From CAKRPJ01 sp934376955 (GTDB taxonomy: Bacteria; Bacillota; Clostridia; Lachnospirales; Lachnospiraceae), in assembly GCA_934376955.1 (NCBI GenBank), contig CAKRPJ010000018.1:1-50034 (forward strand): a stretch of DNA of 50,034 nt, in the 5' to 3' direction. Position 1 is the first letter of the stretch. Each line of letters starts with the position of its first letter. The notes beneath the pieces are model-generated. The model saw nothing but the letters and a program-made list of their open reading frames with translations, was not told the origin of the DNA and did no database searches. A program made the translations under genes and the position numbers. Of this stretch, positions 35,052 through 43,348 are shown piece after piece.

Positions 35052-35113
35052 GCTTTTTGTGTGGCGGGGAATTTCCTGTTACACAAAAAGGCACCGCAGT
35101 TATCTGCAGTGCC
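35052..35113 (-). terminator. rpsA terminator with a second overlapping hairpin
   Basis: Main stem on the minus strand GGCACTGCAG, loop ATAA, CTGCGGTGCC (35113-35090), followed by TTTTTGTG. The T-run itself also pairs with a downstream A-run through perfect arms ACACAAAAAG/CTTTTTGTGT (35090-35081 and 35062-35053), giving two mutually exclusive folds. Confidence 0.85.
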
Positions 35114-35160
35114 TGAAAATATCTTAATCAAGATCCTTCTTGCCTTTATAAGCTTCCGGA

Positions 35161-36249
35161 TTATTCTTCAACCGGAGCTGCTTCCTCAGCCGGAGCCTCT
35201 GTCTCAAGAGCCTTGATGCTTAAGCTGATCTTTCTGTCAGCCTCGTTGAAGTCAACGATCTTTGCTGTGATCTCCTGTCCGATGGAAAGAACATCTGACG
35301 GCTTTGCAACGTGCTCTTTGGAGATCTGAGATACATGAAGAAGTGCATCAACACCTGCCTCAAGCTCAACAAACGCACCAAAGTCTGTCATACGTGCAAC
35401 CTTGCCTGTTACAACGTTTCCTACTGCATACTTTTCAGCAGCATTTGCCCACGGATTTGTCTCCGGGAACTTCATGGAAAGGGCAATCTTCTCGCCGTTG
35501 ATATCCTTGATCAGCGCTGTTACCTTGTCGCCAACCTTGAATACCTTCTTCGGGCTCTCAACTCTGCCCCAGGACATCTCGGAAATATGAAGCAGACCGT
35601 CTGCTCCGCCAAGATCGATGAAGGCACCGAAATCTGTAACGTTCTTAACTGTTCCTTCTACCTTCTGGCCAACTGCGATTCTCTCGAACAGAGCCTTCTG
35701 CATCTCAGCCTTCTTAGCAACGATGAGCTGCTTGCGGTCACCGATTACTCTCCTTCTCTTTGGATTGAATTCTGTGATAACGAATTCGATCTCCTGATTT
35801 GCATACTTGGAAAGGTCTTTCTCGTATACGTCAGAAACAAGGCTTGCCGGGATGAAGATTCTTGCTTCATCAACGATCACGCTTAAACCGCCGTCAAGAA
35901 CCTGAGCAACCTTTGCGGTAAGAACCTCATGATTCTCGAAAGCTTCCTCTAATCTCTTATTTCCTCTGTCTGCAGCCAGTCTCTTGTAGGAAAGAGCTAC
36001 CTGACCTTCACCGTCATTTACCTTAACGACCTTAGCTTCAAGCTCGTCGCCGACATGTACAAGATTTCTTAAATCCACGTTGGATTCATTGGTGTACTCG
36101 CTGCGGGTAATGATGCCATCGGATTTGTAGCCGATATTTAAAACGATCTCATCTTCTTTTACGTCGATGACCTTACCAGTAACAACCTCTCCTGTACGTA
36201 TTGTTTTTAATGATTCCTCTAACATTTGTTCAAAACTTAATTCTGACAT
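35161..36249 (-). CDS. rpsA: 30S ribosomal protein S1
   Basis: 362 residues with four S1 RNA-binding domains (about 16-85, 103-165, 187-257 and 273-343), for example VGQKVEGTVKNVTDFGAFID and VTGKVARMTDFGAFVE. The Ala/Glu/Pro-rich C-terminal tail is acidic. Domains 3 and 4 are the best conserved. Known: binds mRNA at the ribosome and helps initiation; the four-domain form is typical of low-GC Gram-positives. Its ATG lies inside the last codons of ispH (20-base overlap) in another frame, with GAGGAGG upstream inside ispH. Confidence 0.93.
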   Translation of the reverse strand: MSELSFEQMLEESLKTIRTGEVVTGKVIDVKEDEIVLNIGYKSDGIITRSEYTNESNVDLRNLVHVGDELEAKVVKVNDGEGQVALSYKRLAADRGNKRLEEAFENHEVLTAKVAQVLDGGLSVIVDEARIFIPASLVSDVYEKDLSKYANQEIEFVITEFNPKRRRVIGDRKQLIVAKKAEMQKALFERIAVGQKVEGTVKNVTDFGAFIDLGGADGLLHISEMSWGRVESPKKVFKVGDKVTALIKDINGEKIALSMKFPETNPWANAAEKYAVGNVVTGKVARMTDFGAFVELEAGVDALLHVSQISKEHVAKPSDVLSIGQEITAKIVDFNEADRKISLSIKALETEAPAEEAAPVEE

Positions 36250-37081
36250 TAGTATGAACCTCCTCGATAATATTATTCGGGGTTGATGCCCCTGCCGTAA
36301 TACCTACGTTGCACGCAGAACTTATACATTCAGGATTTAAGTCGTCCAGGGTCTGGATGTAGTACGTTTTTTTACATTCCCGCTGGCAGATCTCATATAG
36401 CTTCTGGGTATTGGAACTGTGCTTGCCGCCGATAACGAGCATAACGTCCACCTGGGAGGCTATTCTCTTAGCTTCTACCTGTCTCTCCTGTGTCGCATTG
36501 CAAATCGTATTTAAAACAAATATATCATAACGCTTTTCAGATATTTTTTCAACTAAATCTTGAAATTTATTGTAATTAAATGTCGTCTGAGCCACAATGC
36601 TGAGCCTGCTTCCGGGTTCCAGACCCAGATTTTCAAAATCCGACAGGGATTCGATAACTTTAGTATCGGAATTTCCCCAGCCCTTAATGCCCTGGACCTC
36701 CGGATGGGACTCATCGCCGACAATGATCACCCGGCGGCCCTCTCTGCATTGTTCGTCCACAATCTTGTGGATCTTCTTTACGTATGGACATGTCGCATCC
36801 ACGATTTCTGCACCGTTGGAATTAAGGATATCGTAGATATGTTTTCCTACGCCGTGGGAACGGATGATCACCACGCAGCCGGAAAGCTTCTTAAGCTCCT
36901 CCTCTGTTTCGGCTACCCGGACTCCCTTTTCTCTCAGCTCCTTTACCACTTCTTCGTTATGGATGATGGGCCCGTAGGTATAAATAGGCTTTTCTGATTT
37001 TTCGATCTGCTCGTAGACCTTTTCCATTGCCCGCTTCACGCCGAAGCAGAATCCGGCGGTCTTAGCAACCGTTACCTTCAT
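36230..37081 (-). CDS. ispH: 4-hydroxy-3-methylbut-2-enyl diphosphate reductase
   Basis: 283 residues. The three cluster-binding cysteines lie in AGFCFGVKRAM (Cys12), VDATCPYVKK (about 96) and NTICNATQERQ (about 193). Known: last step of the MEP pathway, forming IPP and DMAPP with a [4Fe-4S] cluster. The start overlaps cmk by ATGA. In many Clostridia IspH is fused to S1 domains; here the two are separate but overlapping genes. Confidence 0.96.
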   Translation of the reverse strand: MKVTVAKTAGFCFGVKRAMEKVYEQIEKSEKPIYTYGPIIHNEEVVKELREKGVRVAETEEELKKLSGCVVIIRSHGVGKHIYDILNSNGAEIVDATCPYVKKIHKIVDEQCREGRRVIIVGDESHPEVQGIKGWGNSDTKVIESLSDFENLGLEPGSRLSIVAQTTFNYNKFQDLVEKISEKRYDIFVLNTICNATQERQVEAKRIASQVDVMLVIGGKHSSNTQKLYEICQRECKKTYYIQTLDDLNPECISSACNVGITAGASTPNNIIEEVHTNVRIKF

Positions 37082-37767
37082 TCTGCCCCTCCTGCCTGAG
37101 TTCTCTGCTTTCCCTCGATCAGAGCACCTATAGCATCTGTTACCTGCTTTAAGGTCATATCCGAGGAATCCATAAATACAGCATCCTTCGCACGTACCAG
37201 AGGCGAGTTTTCTCTGTTCATGTCGCGATAATCGCGGTCGATGATATCCTTCTCGATCTCATCCAGATTGCAGCTTACTCCCTTTTCCGTAAGCTCTTTG
37301 TATCTTCTCATTGCCCGGACACGGGATCCGGCCGTCAAATAGACCTTTACGTCTGCATCCGGGAGAACAAAGCTTCCGATATCGCGGCCGTCCATAACTA
37401 CATCTGCCTTCCTTGCGAGAGCCTTCTGGAGCTCCACTAATTTTTCTCTGACTGACCGGTATCCCGAAGTCGCCGAGGCCATATTTCCTACTTCCTCCGT
37501 GCGTATAAGGCCGGAAACATTCTCACCGTTTAATAATACCTGCTGCATGCCGTTTTCATAGGTGATTGAGATTTCCACATCCTCACAGGCATTGCGGATC
37601 GCTGTTTCATCCGCTCTGTCAATACCCTTACGCATAAAATACAGCGCCATTGCCCTATACATTGCTCCGGTATCCACATAGATAAACCCTTTTTCCGCTG
37701 CCACAGCTTTGGCAACGCTGCTTTTTCCGGCTCCGGCCGGCCCGTCGATCGCCACGTTAAAAGACAT
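37078..37767 (-). CDS. cmk: Cytidylate kinase
   Basis: 229 residues. P-loop GPAGAGKSS near the N-terminus, the DTGAMYRAMA motif, GRDIGSFVLPDADVKVYLTA and a C-terminal lid-type region. Known: phosphorylates CMP and dCMP. The length is normal. It lies 36 bases after the flavoprotein gene and is coupled to ispH. The cmk-ispH-rpsA order is conserved in Firmicutes. Confidence 0.96.
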   Translation of the reverse strand: MSFNVAIDGPAGAGKSSVAKAVAAEKGFIYVDTGAMYRAMALYFMRKGIDRADETAIRNACEDVEISITYENGMQQVLLNGENVSGLIRTEEVGNMASATSGYRSVREKLVELQKALARKADVVMDGRDIGSFVLPDADVKVYLTAGSRVRAMRRYKELTEKGVSCNLDEIEKDIIDRDYRDMNRENSPLVRAKDAVFMDSSDMTLKQVTDAIGALIEGKQRTQAGGAE

Positions 37768-37803
37768 GTTCTCCTCCTCTAGTTTACTTCCTTTTTCACG
37801 ATT

Positions 37804-39051
37804 TTATGCGGGATCGGAATATTCTGCACTTCTTCCTGCCAGCATACCCGTAGACCATGCGATCTGAAGATTAAAGCCTCCGGTCACTCCGTCTAAGTCA
37901 AGCACCTCTCCGGCAAAATAAAGTCCCGGCATTTTTTTCGATTCCATGGTCGAGGGATCGACCTCTTTTACGGAGATCCCACCCTGGGTAATGATCGCCT
38001 CGTTATAGCCGCGAAGCCCGGTTAACGTTACCTGAAATGCCTTTGTTAGCTCCACGAGCCGTGCTCTTTCTTTTACCGTGACCTCATTGACCTGTTTATC
38101 CGGATCGATCCCGCTTCGTTCAACGATCACCGGGATCAGCTTCGCCGGAAACAGCTTTGTAAGGGAATTTTTAAACTGCTTGTTCTTGACCTCATCAAAA
38201 TCTCTCAGGATCCTTGCGTCCAGCTGTTCCCTTGAAAGCGCCGGCTTTAAGTCGATATCCATCCTGAGGGGATGAAACTTGATCCGTTTCGCCGCATAGC
38301 TGCTGGCACTTAAGACAACAGGCCCACTAACCCCGAAATGGGTAAACAGCATCTCTCCAAATTCTTTCCAGAGCACCTTTTTTTCATCGTAAACTGTAAC
38401 TTCTATATTTTTTAATGACAGGCCCTGCAGCGATCTGACATCCTCCTCGGCACACAAAAACGGTACCAGCGCAGGCGAAAGGGCTGTCACGGTATGTCCT
38501 GCCTCCTTTGCAAAACGGTATCCGTCCCCGGTAGAACCGGTTGCCGGATAGGAAATACCGCCGGTTGCCACGATCACGGCATCTGCCATGACACGTTTTC
38601 CGGAGTTTTCCAAAAGGATCCCATTGCATCGTCCGTCCTCACAGATAAGGTCTTTAACCGGTTCATTCAAGTGGATCTCCACATGAAGGCTTTTCATGAC
38701 GCGTTCCAATGCGAAAATTACATCGGAGGACTTATCGGAAACCGGGAATACCCGGTTTCCTCTTTCTGTTTTCAATTTACAGCCCGCACTCTCTAAAAGC
38801 TCCATAATATCGAAATTGGTAAATCCGTAAATCGCACTGTAAAGGAACTTTCCGTTGGTCACCATATTGGCAAACAGGTCTTCTGTATCACAGGCATTCG
38901 TTACATTGCAGCGCCCTTTTCCCGTAATATATACTTTTTTCCCGAGCTTTTCATTTTTTTCATAGACAGCCACCGAATGACCCGACTGAGCCGCACCAAT
39001 GGCGGCAGCCATACCGGCAGCGCCTCCGCCGATGATTATAACCTTACTCAT
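37804..39051 (-). CDS. HI0933/BaiN-like NAD(P)/FAD-dependent oxidoreductase
   Basis: 415 residues. FAD-binding VIIIGGGAAGMAAAIGAAQSG at the N-terminus, the family motif ITGKGRCNVTNAC, and the C-terminal GLYFAGEVLDLDGVTGGFN. Known: the HI0933 family includes BaiN, linked to bile acid dehydroxylation in some gut Clostridia, but most members are of unknown function and are often upstream of cmk. The cmk context therefore favours the general family member rather than a bile-acid enzyme. Confidence 0.9.
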   Translation of the reverse strand: MSKVIIIGGGAAGMAAAIGAAQSGHSVAVYEKNEKLGKKVYITGKGRCNVTNACDTEDLFANMVTNGKFLYSAIYGFTNFDIMELLESAGCKLKTERGNRVFPVSDKSSDVIFALERVMKSLHVEIHLNEPVKDLICEDGRCNGILLENSGKRVMADAVIVATGGISYPATGSTGDGYRFAKEAGHTVTALSPALVPFLCAEEDVRSLQGLSLKNIEVTVYDEKKVLWKEFGEMLFTHFGVSGPVVLSASSYAAKRIKFHPLRMDIDLKPALSREQLDARILRDFDEVKNKQFKNSLTKLFPAKLIPVIVERSGIDPDKQVNEVTVKERARLVELTKAFQVTLTGLRGYNEAIITQGGISVKEVDPSTMESKKMPGLYFAGEVLDLDGVTGGFNLQIAWSTGMLAGRSAEYSDPA

Positions 39052-39161
39052 TTTTATTCTAAATTTTCCACTTCTTTGAATTATTTCGTTTGTTGCACCA
39101 CTTCATACTTTTTACATCTGAAGCAGAGATGCCAGTCTTTATCCGCAACTGTTCCGCGCCT

Positions 39162-40271
39162 TTATTCGAATATCTTTGCAACCTTTGGCATAACCTCACT
39201 GATCTTAATATGCTGCGGACATTCTTTTTCACAGTGATGGCAGGCACGACATGCATCAGCCTTTGTTGAAAGTGCGGCATACGCCTCCTTCGCCGGAGTC
39301 ATTCCATGGCTTGCCGTCATATTATAGGCAGCAAACAGCTCCGGAATATTAAGCCCGAAGGGACATGGCATACAGTACGCACATTTTGTGCAATTGACAA
39401 GAGCCATTTTATCAAAGATCTCCTTAGCCTTTGCATAAGCCTTTCTGTCTTCTTCCGTAACCATTCCCACGTGGCTTCTTCCCGCATATAAAAGATTATC
39501 CTCAACCTGCTCCGGAGTAGACATTCCGCTTAAAAGAAGGCTTACCTCCGCTTTATCCCAGAGGTAATCCAGAGCATATTCAACATGAGCTTTTCCTTCC
39601 GGGAACGCTTCTGCAACGTGGGGTGCAAGGTTTGCAAGCTTTCCGCCGAGGAGCGGTTCCATAATGATCACTCCCAGGCCCTTGGAGGCTGCATACTCTA
39701 AACCTTCTGTTCCGGCCTGATGGGTCAGGTTTATATAATTATACTGGATCTGACAGAAATCCCATCCGTCATAATAATCGATGATCTCTTTAAAAATATC
39801 AAGAGAATCATGGAAGGAAAAGCCTATGTAGCGAATCTTTCCGGCCGCCCGTGCTTCCTCCAGCTTTTTTGTCAGATTGAATTTCTTTACCTTTTCCTCA
39901 AAACGCTCTTTGCTTAATGCATGAAGAAGATAGAAATCAATATGATCCGTGCCAAGCTTGTCCAGCTGCTCATCCAGATATTTGTCGAAATCGTCCTCTG
40001 ATTCCAGAAGCCAGACCGGAAGCTTGTCCGCAAGGTATACTTTTTCCCTGTAGCCGTCCTTTAATGCCTTACCGACTACCAGCTCGCTGGTTCCCTGATG
40101 ATACGGATAGGCCGTGTCAACATAGTTTACGCCGCTGTCAATGGCATGGCGGAGCATGGAGATCGCCAGGTCTTCATTTATCGTATTATCCTCATTGATC
40201 GGAAAACGCATACAACCAAATCCAAGTGCGGAAACTAAAACGCCTGTTTTTCCCATCTTCCTGTACTGCAT
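39162..40271 (-). CDS. Aldo/keto reductase with C-terminal 2[4Fe-4S] domain
   Basis: About 369 residues from ATG 40271 (GGAGG eight bases upstream); the open frame to 40295 precedes it. The TIM barrel has the catalytic Asp and Tyr in NYVDTAYPYHQG, Lys in LADKLP and His in FYLLHAL. The C-terminus has cysteine clusters CTKCAYCMPCP and CRACHHCEKECP. Known: such ferredoxin-tailed AKRs are common in anaerobes and may take electrons from ferredoxin instead of NADPH; the substrates are unknown. It has a consensus promoter. Confidence 0.92.
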   Translation of the reverse strand: MQYRKMGKTGVLVSALGFGCMRFPINEDNTINEDLAISMLRHAIDSGVNYVDTAYPYHQGTSELVVGKALKDGYREKVYLADKLPVWLLESEDDFDKYLDEQLDKLGTDHIDFYLLHALSKERFEEKVKKFNLTKKLEEARAAGKIRYIGFSFHDSLDIFKEIIDYYDGWDFCQIQYNYINLTHQAGTEGLEYAASKGLGVIIMEPLLGGKLANLAPHVAEAFPEGKAHVEYALDYLWDKAEVSLLLSGMSTPEQVEDNLLYAGRSHVGMVTEEDRKAYAKAKEIFDKMALVNCTKCAYCMPCPFGLNIPELFAAYNMTASHGMTPAKEAYAALSTKADACRACHHCEKECPQHIKISEVMPKVAKIFE

Positions 40272-40309
40272 ACTTATTACCTCCATAATATTCATTTTTA
40301 TTTATTCGT

Positions 40310-40338
40310 ATTGTATCACACCATGCCGGATTTGTAAA
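40310..40338 (-). promoter_or_regulatory. Sigma-A promoter of the aldo/keto reductase
   Basis: Minus-strand TTTACA (40338-40333), 17-bp spacer, TACAAT (40315-40310), about 40 bp before the start. Confidence 0.68.
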
Positions 40339-40345
40339 ATTTCTA

Positions 40346-40373
40346 TTGCTTTTTTTCTTTTTTCTGTTATAAT
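40346..40373 (+). promoter_or_regulatory. Promoter of tRNA-Pro
   Basis: TTGCTT (40346-40351), 16-bp T-rich spacer, TATAAT (40368-40373), 11 bp before the mature tRNA end. It is divergent from the aldo/keto reductase promoter. Confidence 0.65.
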
Positions 40374-40384
40374 GGAAATGTTTC

Positions 40385-40458
40385 CGGGGTATGGCGTAGC
40401 TTGGTAGCGCGCTCGGCTGGGGGCCGAGAGGTCGCAGGTTCAAATCCTGTTGCCCCGA
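40385..40458 (+). tRNA. tRNA-Pro(GGG)
   Basis: Full cloverleaf: acceptor CGGGGTA/TGCCCCG, anticodon stem CTCGG/CCGAG with loop CTGGGGG (anticodon GGG), T stem GCAGG/CCTGT. CCA is not encoded (the next bases are CTT), so it must be added after transcription. Confidence 0.95.
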
Positions 40459-40463
40459 CTTTT

Positions 40464-40489
40464 GTGAGTACCATGTACTCACTTTTTTT
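40464..40489 (+). terminator. tRNA-Pro terminator
   Basis: Arms GTGAGTAC/GTACTCAC with a 3-base loop, followed by seven T. Confidence 0.88.
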
Positions 40490-40528
40490 CTGTAAGAGTT
40501 TTCTGATGATATAGGAATAGTCAAAGAA

Positions 40529-40556
40529 AAAGGGGAGCCCGTAAGGACTCCTCTTT
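40529..40556 (-). terminator. Terminator of the LAL regulator
   Basis: Minus-strand arms AAAGAGGAGTCC and GGGCTCCCCTTT (a few mismatches or G.U) with a short loop, followed by TTC and a T-rich stretch. Confidence 0.65.
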
Positions 40557-40571
40557 CTGGCATTTTTACAT

Positions 40572-43052
40572 TTATACAGGTGAATTTTGCCCAGCCAGAG
40601 CGGTGAGCTGCTTCCGTTTAGTTCTTGTGTCACCCTCAATATGCAGCTTGGAATAAATCCGGTTTACATATTGTTTGACGCTTCCCTCGGAAAGATAGAG
40701 CTTTTGTGCGATCTCACGGTTAGAAAGCCGCTGTGCCATCAGCTCCACGATCTCAAATTCCCGCGGTGTCAGTGCATCAAAGACTGCCGGGCGGGTTTCA
40801 TTTCGCGCAATTGCCGCTTCACCAAGCTCTGTGATCTTTTCGATCAGATCATTTTTCATCTCCTGTGCTAACAGAGGCTTTAAGAGATCATAGTTTTCCA
40901 CAAACGGCATCACAAAGCCGTCCGGTGCCGCCTCTGAAAGTGCCTTTTTCAACCATGAATGGGCTTCCTTAAGCTTTCCTAATCGTCCAAATGCCGCTGC
41001 CGTCTGGATGCGGATATGCATTGCCACCAACGCATAATGCATCGTTTCACATAATGCCAGCAGCTCTGCACTGCGTCCCACCACCTTAGCATAAGCACCT
41101 TGGGCAAGATATACCTGATTTTCGATCATGTCCATCATCGGCTTACCCGGTGCAAGCATGTTGACGGTGGAGAGCCGGTGCTGGGAAAAGATCTCCGGGA
41201 GCTTGTCCGTTTTTCCGCACAATGCGTGGTAATAAGCGCTGGTCGCATTCCAATGATTGATCCATGACGCATCATGATAGTGCAGCAGCGTTTTATACCG
41301 TTCCGCAAATGTATAACGCTGTTCCACATCATAATAAAGCGAGAGCCGCCTCGACAGGAAATCACAGCAGAGCTCCATGTTGATCTGCCCGTTGTCCTTG
41401 ACCTGTGCGTAGGCACGCTCTAATTCGATATGGGCATCGGTGAAGTGTCCCTGACAATATAGCGCCTCTGCCCGCATAATCGTTTCCGCACCCTGTCCGT
41501 GGTTATTGGTGACCTTATAGTAGTGCGGCATGCACTCATCCATCTCGGCAAGCTCATTTTGAAGTTCTCCCGGTGTACGGTAGAACATCATCAAAACAGA
41601 GGGCGAGCCAAAGGTCCAGCCGCCGCCGGATCGGATACTGATGGCCGGGCGGGACATCTGACTGCTGGCGCTGCGGTGCAGGCGGCTCATGGCGCTGATG
41701 TCATTGTAGCCAAGAAAGCTCAAAATAAGATCACATTCCCCCAACAGGTTGCCCCGCTCCTCCGCAGAAAGCTCCGGCTGCTCCGCAATGGCGGTCAGCA
41801 GAAGGGCTTTCAATTCCAGCATTTTCGGGATCTGCCGCCATGTGAACATCCGGCGCATCAATACCAGAATGGCAAAGGGGTATGTCTTCAGCGTTTCGTC
41901 GGGGCATTTATTCAATACCTCCAGCACATCCTCCGGCTTTAACGACGCCAGCAGGATCCCCGCATCCCTGTGGATGACCCGCAAAAGCGCATCATAGTTT
42001 TCACTTCTCCGGTAGGCCGCGATTGCGTGAAGATACTGTCTGTTCTGTTCATACCATCTGCCAAAGCGCTCCCAATAGAGCTTCTGTGTTTCGTCCTTCA
42101 TTGCCAGAAAACTCCGTTCCGCACACTCCTTCATCATGTGGTGGAAGCGGTATGTCCCGCTTTCCGGCAATCTCGTAACAAAGGCGTTCTGCTCGGTCAG
42201 CATAGACAGGATCTGTCCCGCGTCCGCATCACCCGTGATGCACTGTGCCATTTCGACAGTAAATTCATCGGCAAGCCCCATGACTGCCAAAAACTCCCTC
42301 TGTTTTTCCGGAAGCGGGTCGATCATGGCGGCAGTAAAGGTGGAGTAGATATCGGACTGATGACCGGGAAGCACGCCGTTTTCAGAAAGTGTCCGCAAAT
42401 TCAGATAGACAGCGGAGAACCAGCCCTCACTGGAATAAAGAAGGCTCTCGACCTGTGCGTCGGAAAGCTCCGTACCACATCGATGGGCATAGATGGCAAG
42501 CTCTGTATGGTTGAGACGCAGCTGTTCTGTTCCGAGCTGATATAGCTTTCCCCCCAAGCGCACTGTCTGGGCGGCCGGCAGAAAGCGATCACGGCTGGCG
42601 ACGATAAGATGCACATTCGCGGGCAGCCGATTTGCCAGCATACAAAGAAATAATGAGGCCCTCTTGTCCGTTAGCAGGTGGAAATCGTCGATAAAGAGAT
42701 AACAGGAAATTTCTCCTGCCAGCAGATGACACAGATCGTCCACCAGAAGTCCTCCGCCCGCTGCGTCCGTGGGACAGGGATATTCACGCAGAAAGGGAAA
42801 GCCTGCGCGGGCAAAGGCCTCCTGCACACTTTTCCAGAAAATGGCAAGGTTATCCGAATATACGCTGATACGGATAATCTGTATTTTCTCCGCTTTTGCC
42901 CTCTCTCCCAGATACCAGTTTACTGCTGTGGTCTTTCCGTAGCCCATGGGAGCGACCACGGTGGTCATGGCGCTGCGGGATATGGGGCGCAGACTCTCCT
43001 GAAGACGCTCGGAAATATAAATGGTATTCAGATTCCATTTCGGTTTTGGCAT
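40572..43052 (-). CDS. MalT/LAL-type LuxR-family transcriptional regulator
   Basis: 826 residues. The N-terminal STAND ATPase part has a P-loop APMGYGKT (34-41) and Walker B CYLFIDDFHLL (about 116-126). A long alpha-helical, TPR-like middle (about 340-740) follows, and a C-terminal LuxR helix-turn-helix (about 762-826; LTPREFEIVELMAQRLSNREIAQKL cut here as LTPREFEIVELM). Known: large ATP-binding activators that oligomerise on binding an inducer. It is divergent from an SLC13-like permease with a 296-bp shared region, so that transporter is the most likely target. The inducer is unknown. Confidence 0.92.
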   Translation of the reverse strand: MPKPKWNLNTIYISERLQESLRPISRSAMTTVVAPMGYGKTTAVNWYLGERAKAEKIQIIRISVYSDNLAIFWKSVQEAFARAGFPFLREYPCPTDAAGGGLLVDDLCHLLAGEISCYLFIDDFHLLTDKRASLFLCMLANRLPANVHLIVASRDRFLPAAQTVRLGGKLYQLGTEQLRLNHTELAIYAHRCGTELSDAQVESLLYSSEGWFSAVYLNLRTLSENGVLPGHQSDIYSTFTAAMIDPLPEKQREFLAVMGLADEFTVEMAQCITGDADAGQILSMLTEQNAFVTRLPESGTYRFHHMMKECAERSFLAMKDETQKLYWERFGRWYEQNRQYLHAIAAYRRSENYDALLRVIHRDAGILLASLKPEDVLEVLNKCPDETLKTYPFAILVLMRRMFTWRQIPKMLELKALLLTAIAEQPELSAEERGNLLGECDLILSFLGYNDISAMSRLHRSASSQMSRPAISIRSGGGWTFGSPSVLMMFYRTPGELQNELAEMDECMPHYYKVTNNHGQGAETIMRAEALYCQGHFTDAHIELERAYAQVKDNGQINMELCCDFLSRRLSLYYDVEQRYTFAERYKTLLHYHDASWINHWNATSAYYHALCGKTDKLPEIFSQHRLSTVNMLAPGKPMMDMIENQVYLAQGAYAKVVGRSAELLALCETMHYALVAMHIRIQTAAAFGRLGKLKEAHSWLKKALSEAAPDGFVMPFVENYDLLKPLLAQEMKNDLIEKITELGEAAIARNETRPAVFDALTPREFEIVELMAQRLSNREIAQKLYLSEGSVKQYVNRIYSKLHIEGDTRTKRKQLTALAGQNSPV

Positions 43053-43097
43053 GCTCCGTACCTCCGACGATTAATTTTTCAACGTTTATGATACAGC

Positions 43098-43110
43098 TTG
43101 ATAATATCAA
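43098..43110. promoter_or_regulatory. Palindrome TTGATA-a-TATCAA in the LAL leader
   Basis: Six-base perfect arms with a one-base centre, about 45-60 bp before the LAL start and downstream of its likely promoter. It could be an autoregulatory operator; there is no second copy to support it. Confidence 0.3.
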
Positions 43111-43136
43111 ATGTGCGTGTGAACTCTACTGTTCTG

Positions 43137-43165
43137 ATTATATCATGTAAAAATGAACGTGGAAA
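43137..43165 (-). promoter_or_regulatory. Probable promoter of the LAL regulator
   Basis: Minus-strand TTTCCA (43165-43160), 17-bp spacer, TATAAT (43142-43137), giving a leader of roughly 80 nt. Confidence 0.5.
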
Positions 43166-43252
43166 GACCACCGGACTTTTAATGTGCAGATTTATATGCA
43201 CATAAGTATTCCGCAGCTTCGCAGACAAAATACTGCACAGTGGGCAGGAAGC

Positions 43253-43281
43253 TTGTAATAACAAAGATATAATTGTATAAT
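43253..43281 (+). promoter_or_regulatory. Promoter of the SLC13-like permease
   Basis: TTGTAA (43253-43258), 17-bp spacer, TATAAT (43276-43281), about 65 bp before the start. Confidence 0.65.
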
Positions 43282-43348
43282 ATAGACTGCGATATTCGTA
43301 AAATCCTGATCGTGATGTCGCTCCAGATGATTTGAAAGGAAGCATTTT

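Noticed and set aside
37804..39051. Assignment of the flavoprotein as bile-acid enzyme BaiN
   Set aside because: No other bai genes are present; the cmk-ispH-rpsA context fits the widespread family member of unknown role.
40192..40639. Minus-strand frames opposite tRNA-Pro, one reading VGATGFEPATSRPPAERATK
   Set aside because: This peptide is a familiar false translation of the antisense of a tRNA-Pro gene; the locus is explained by the tRNA and its terminator.
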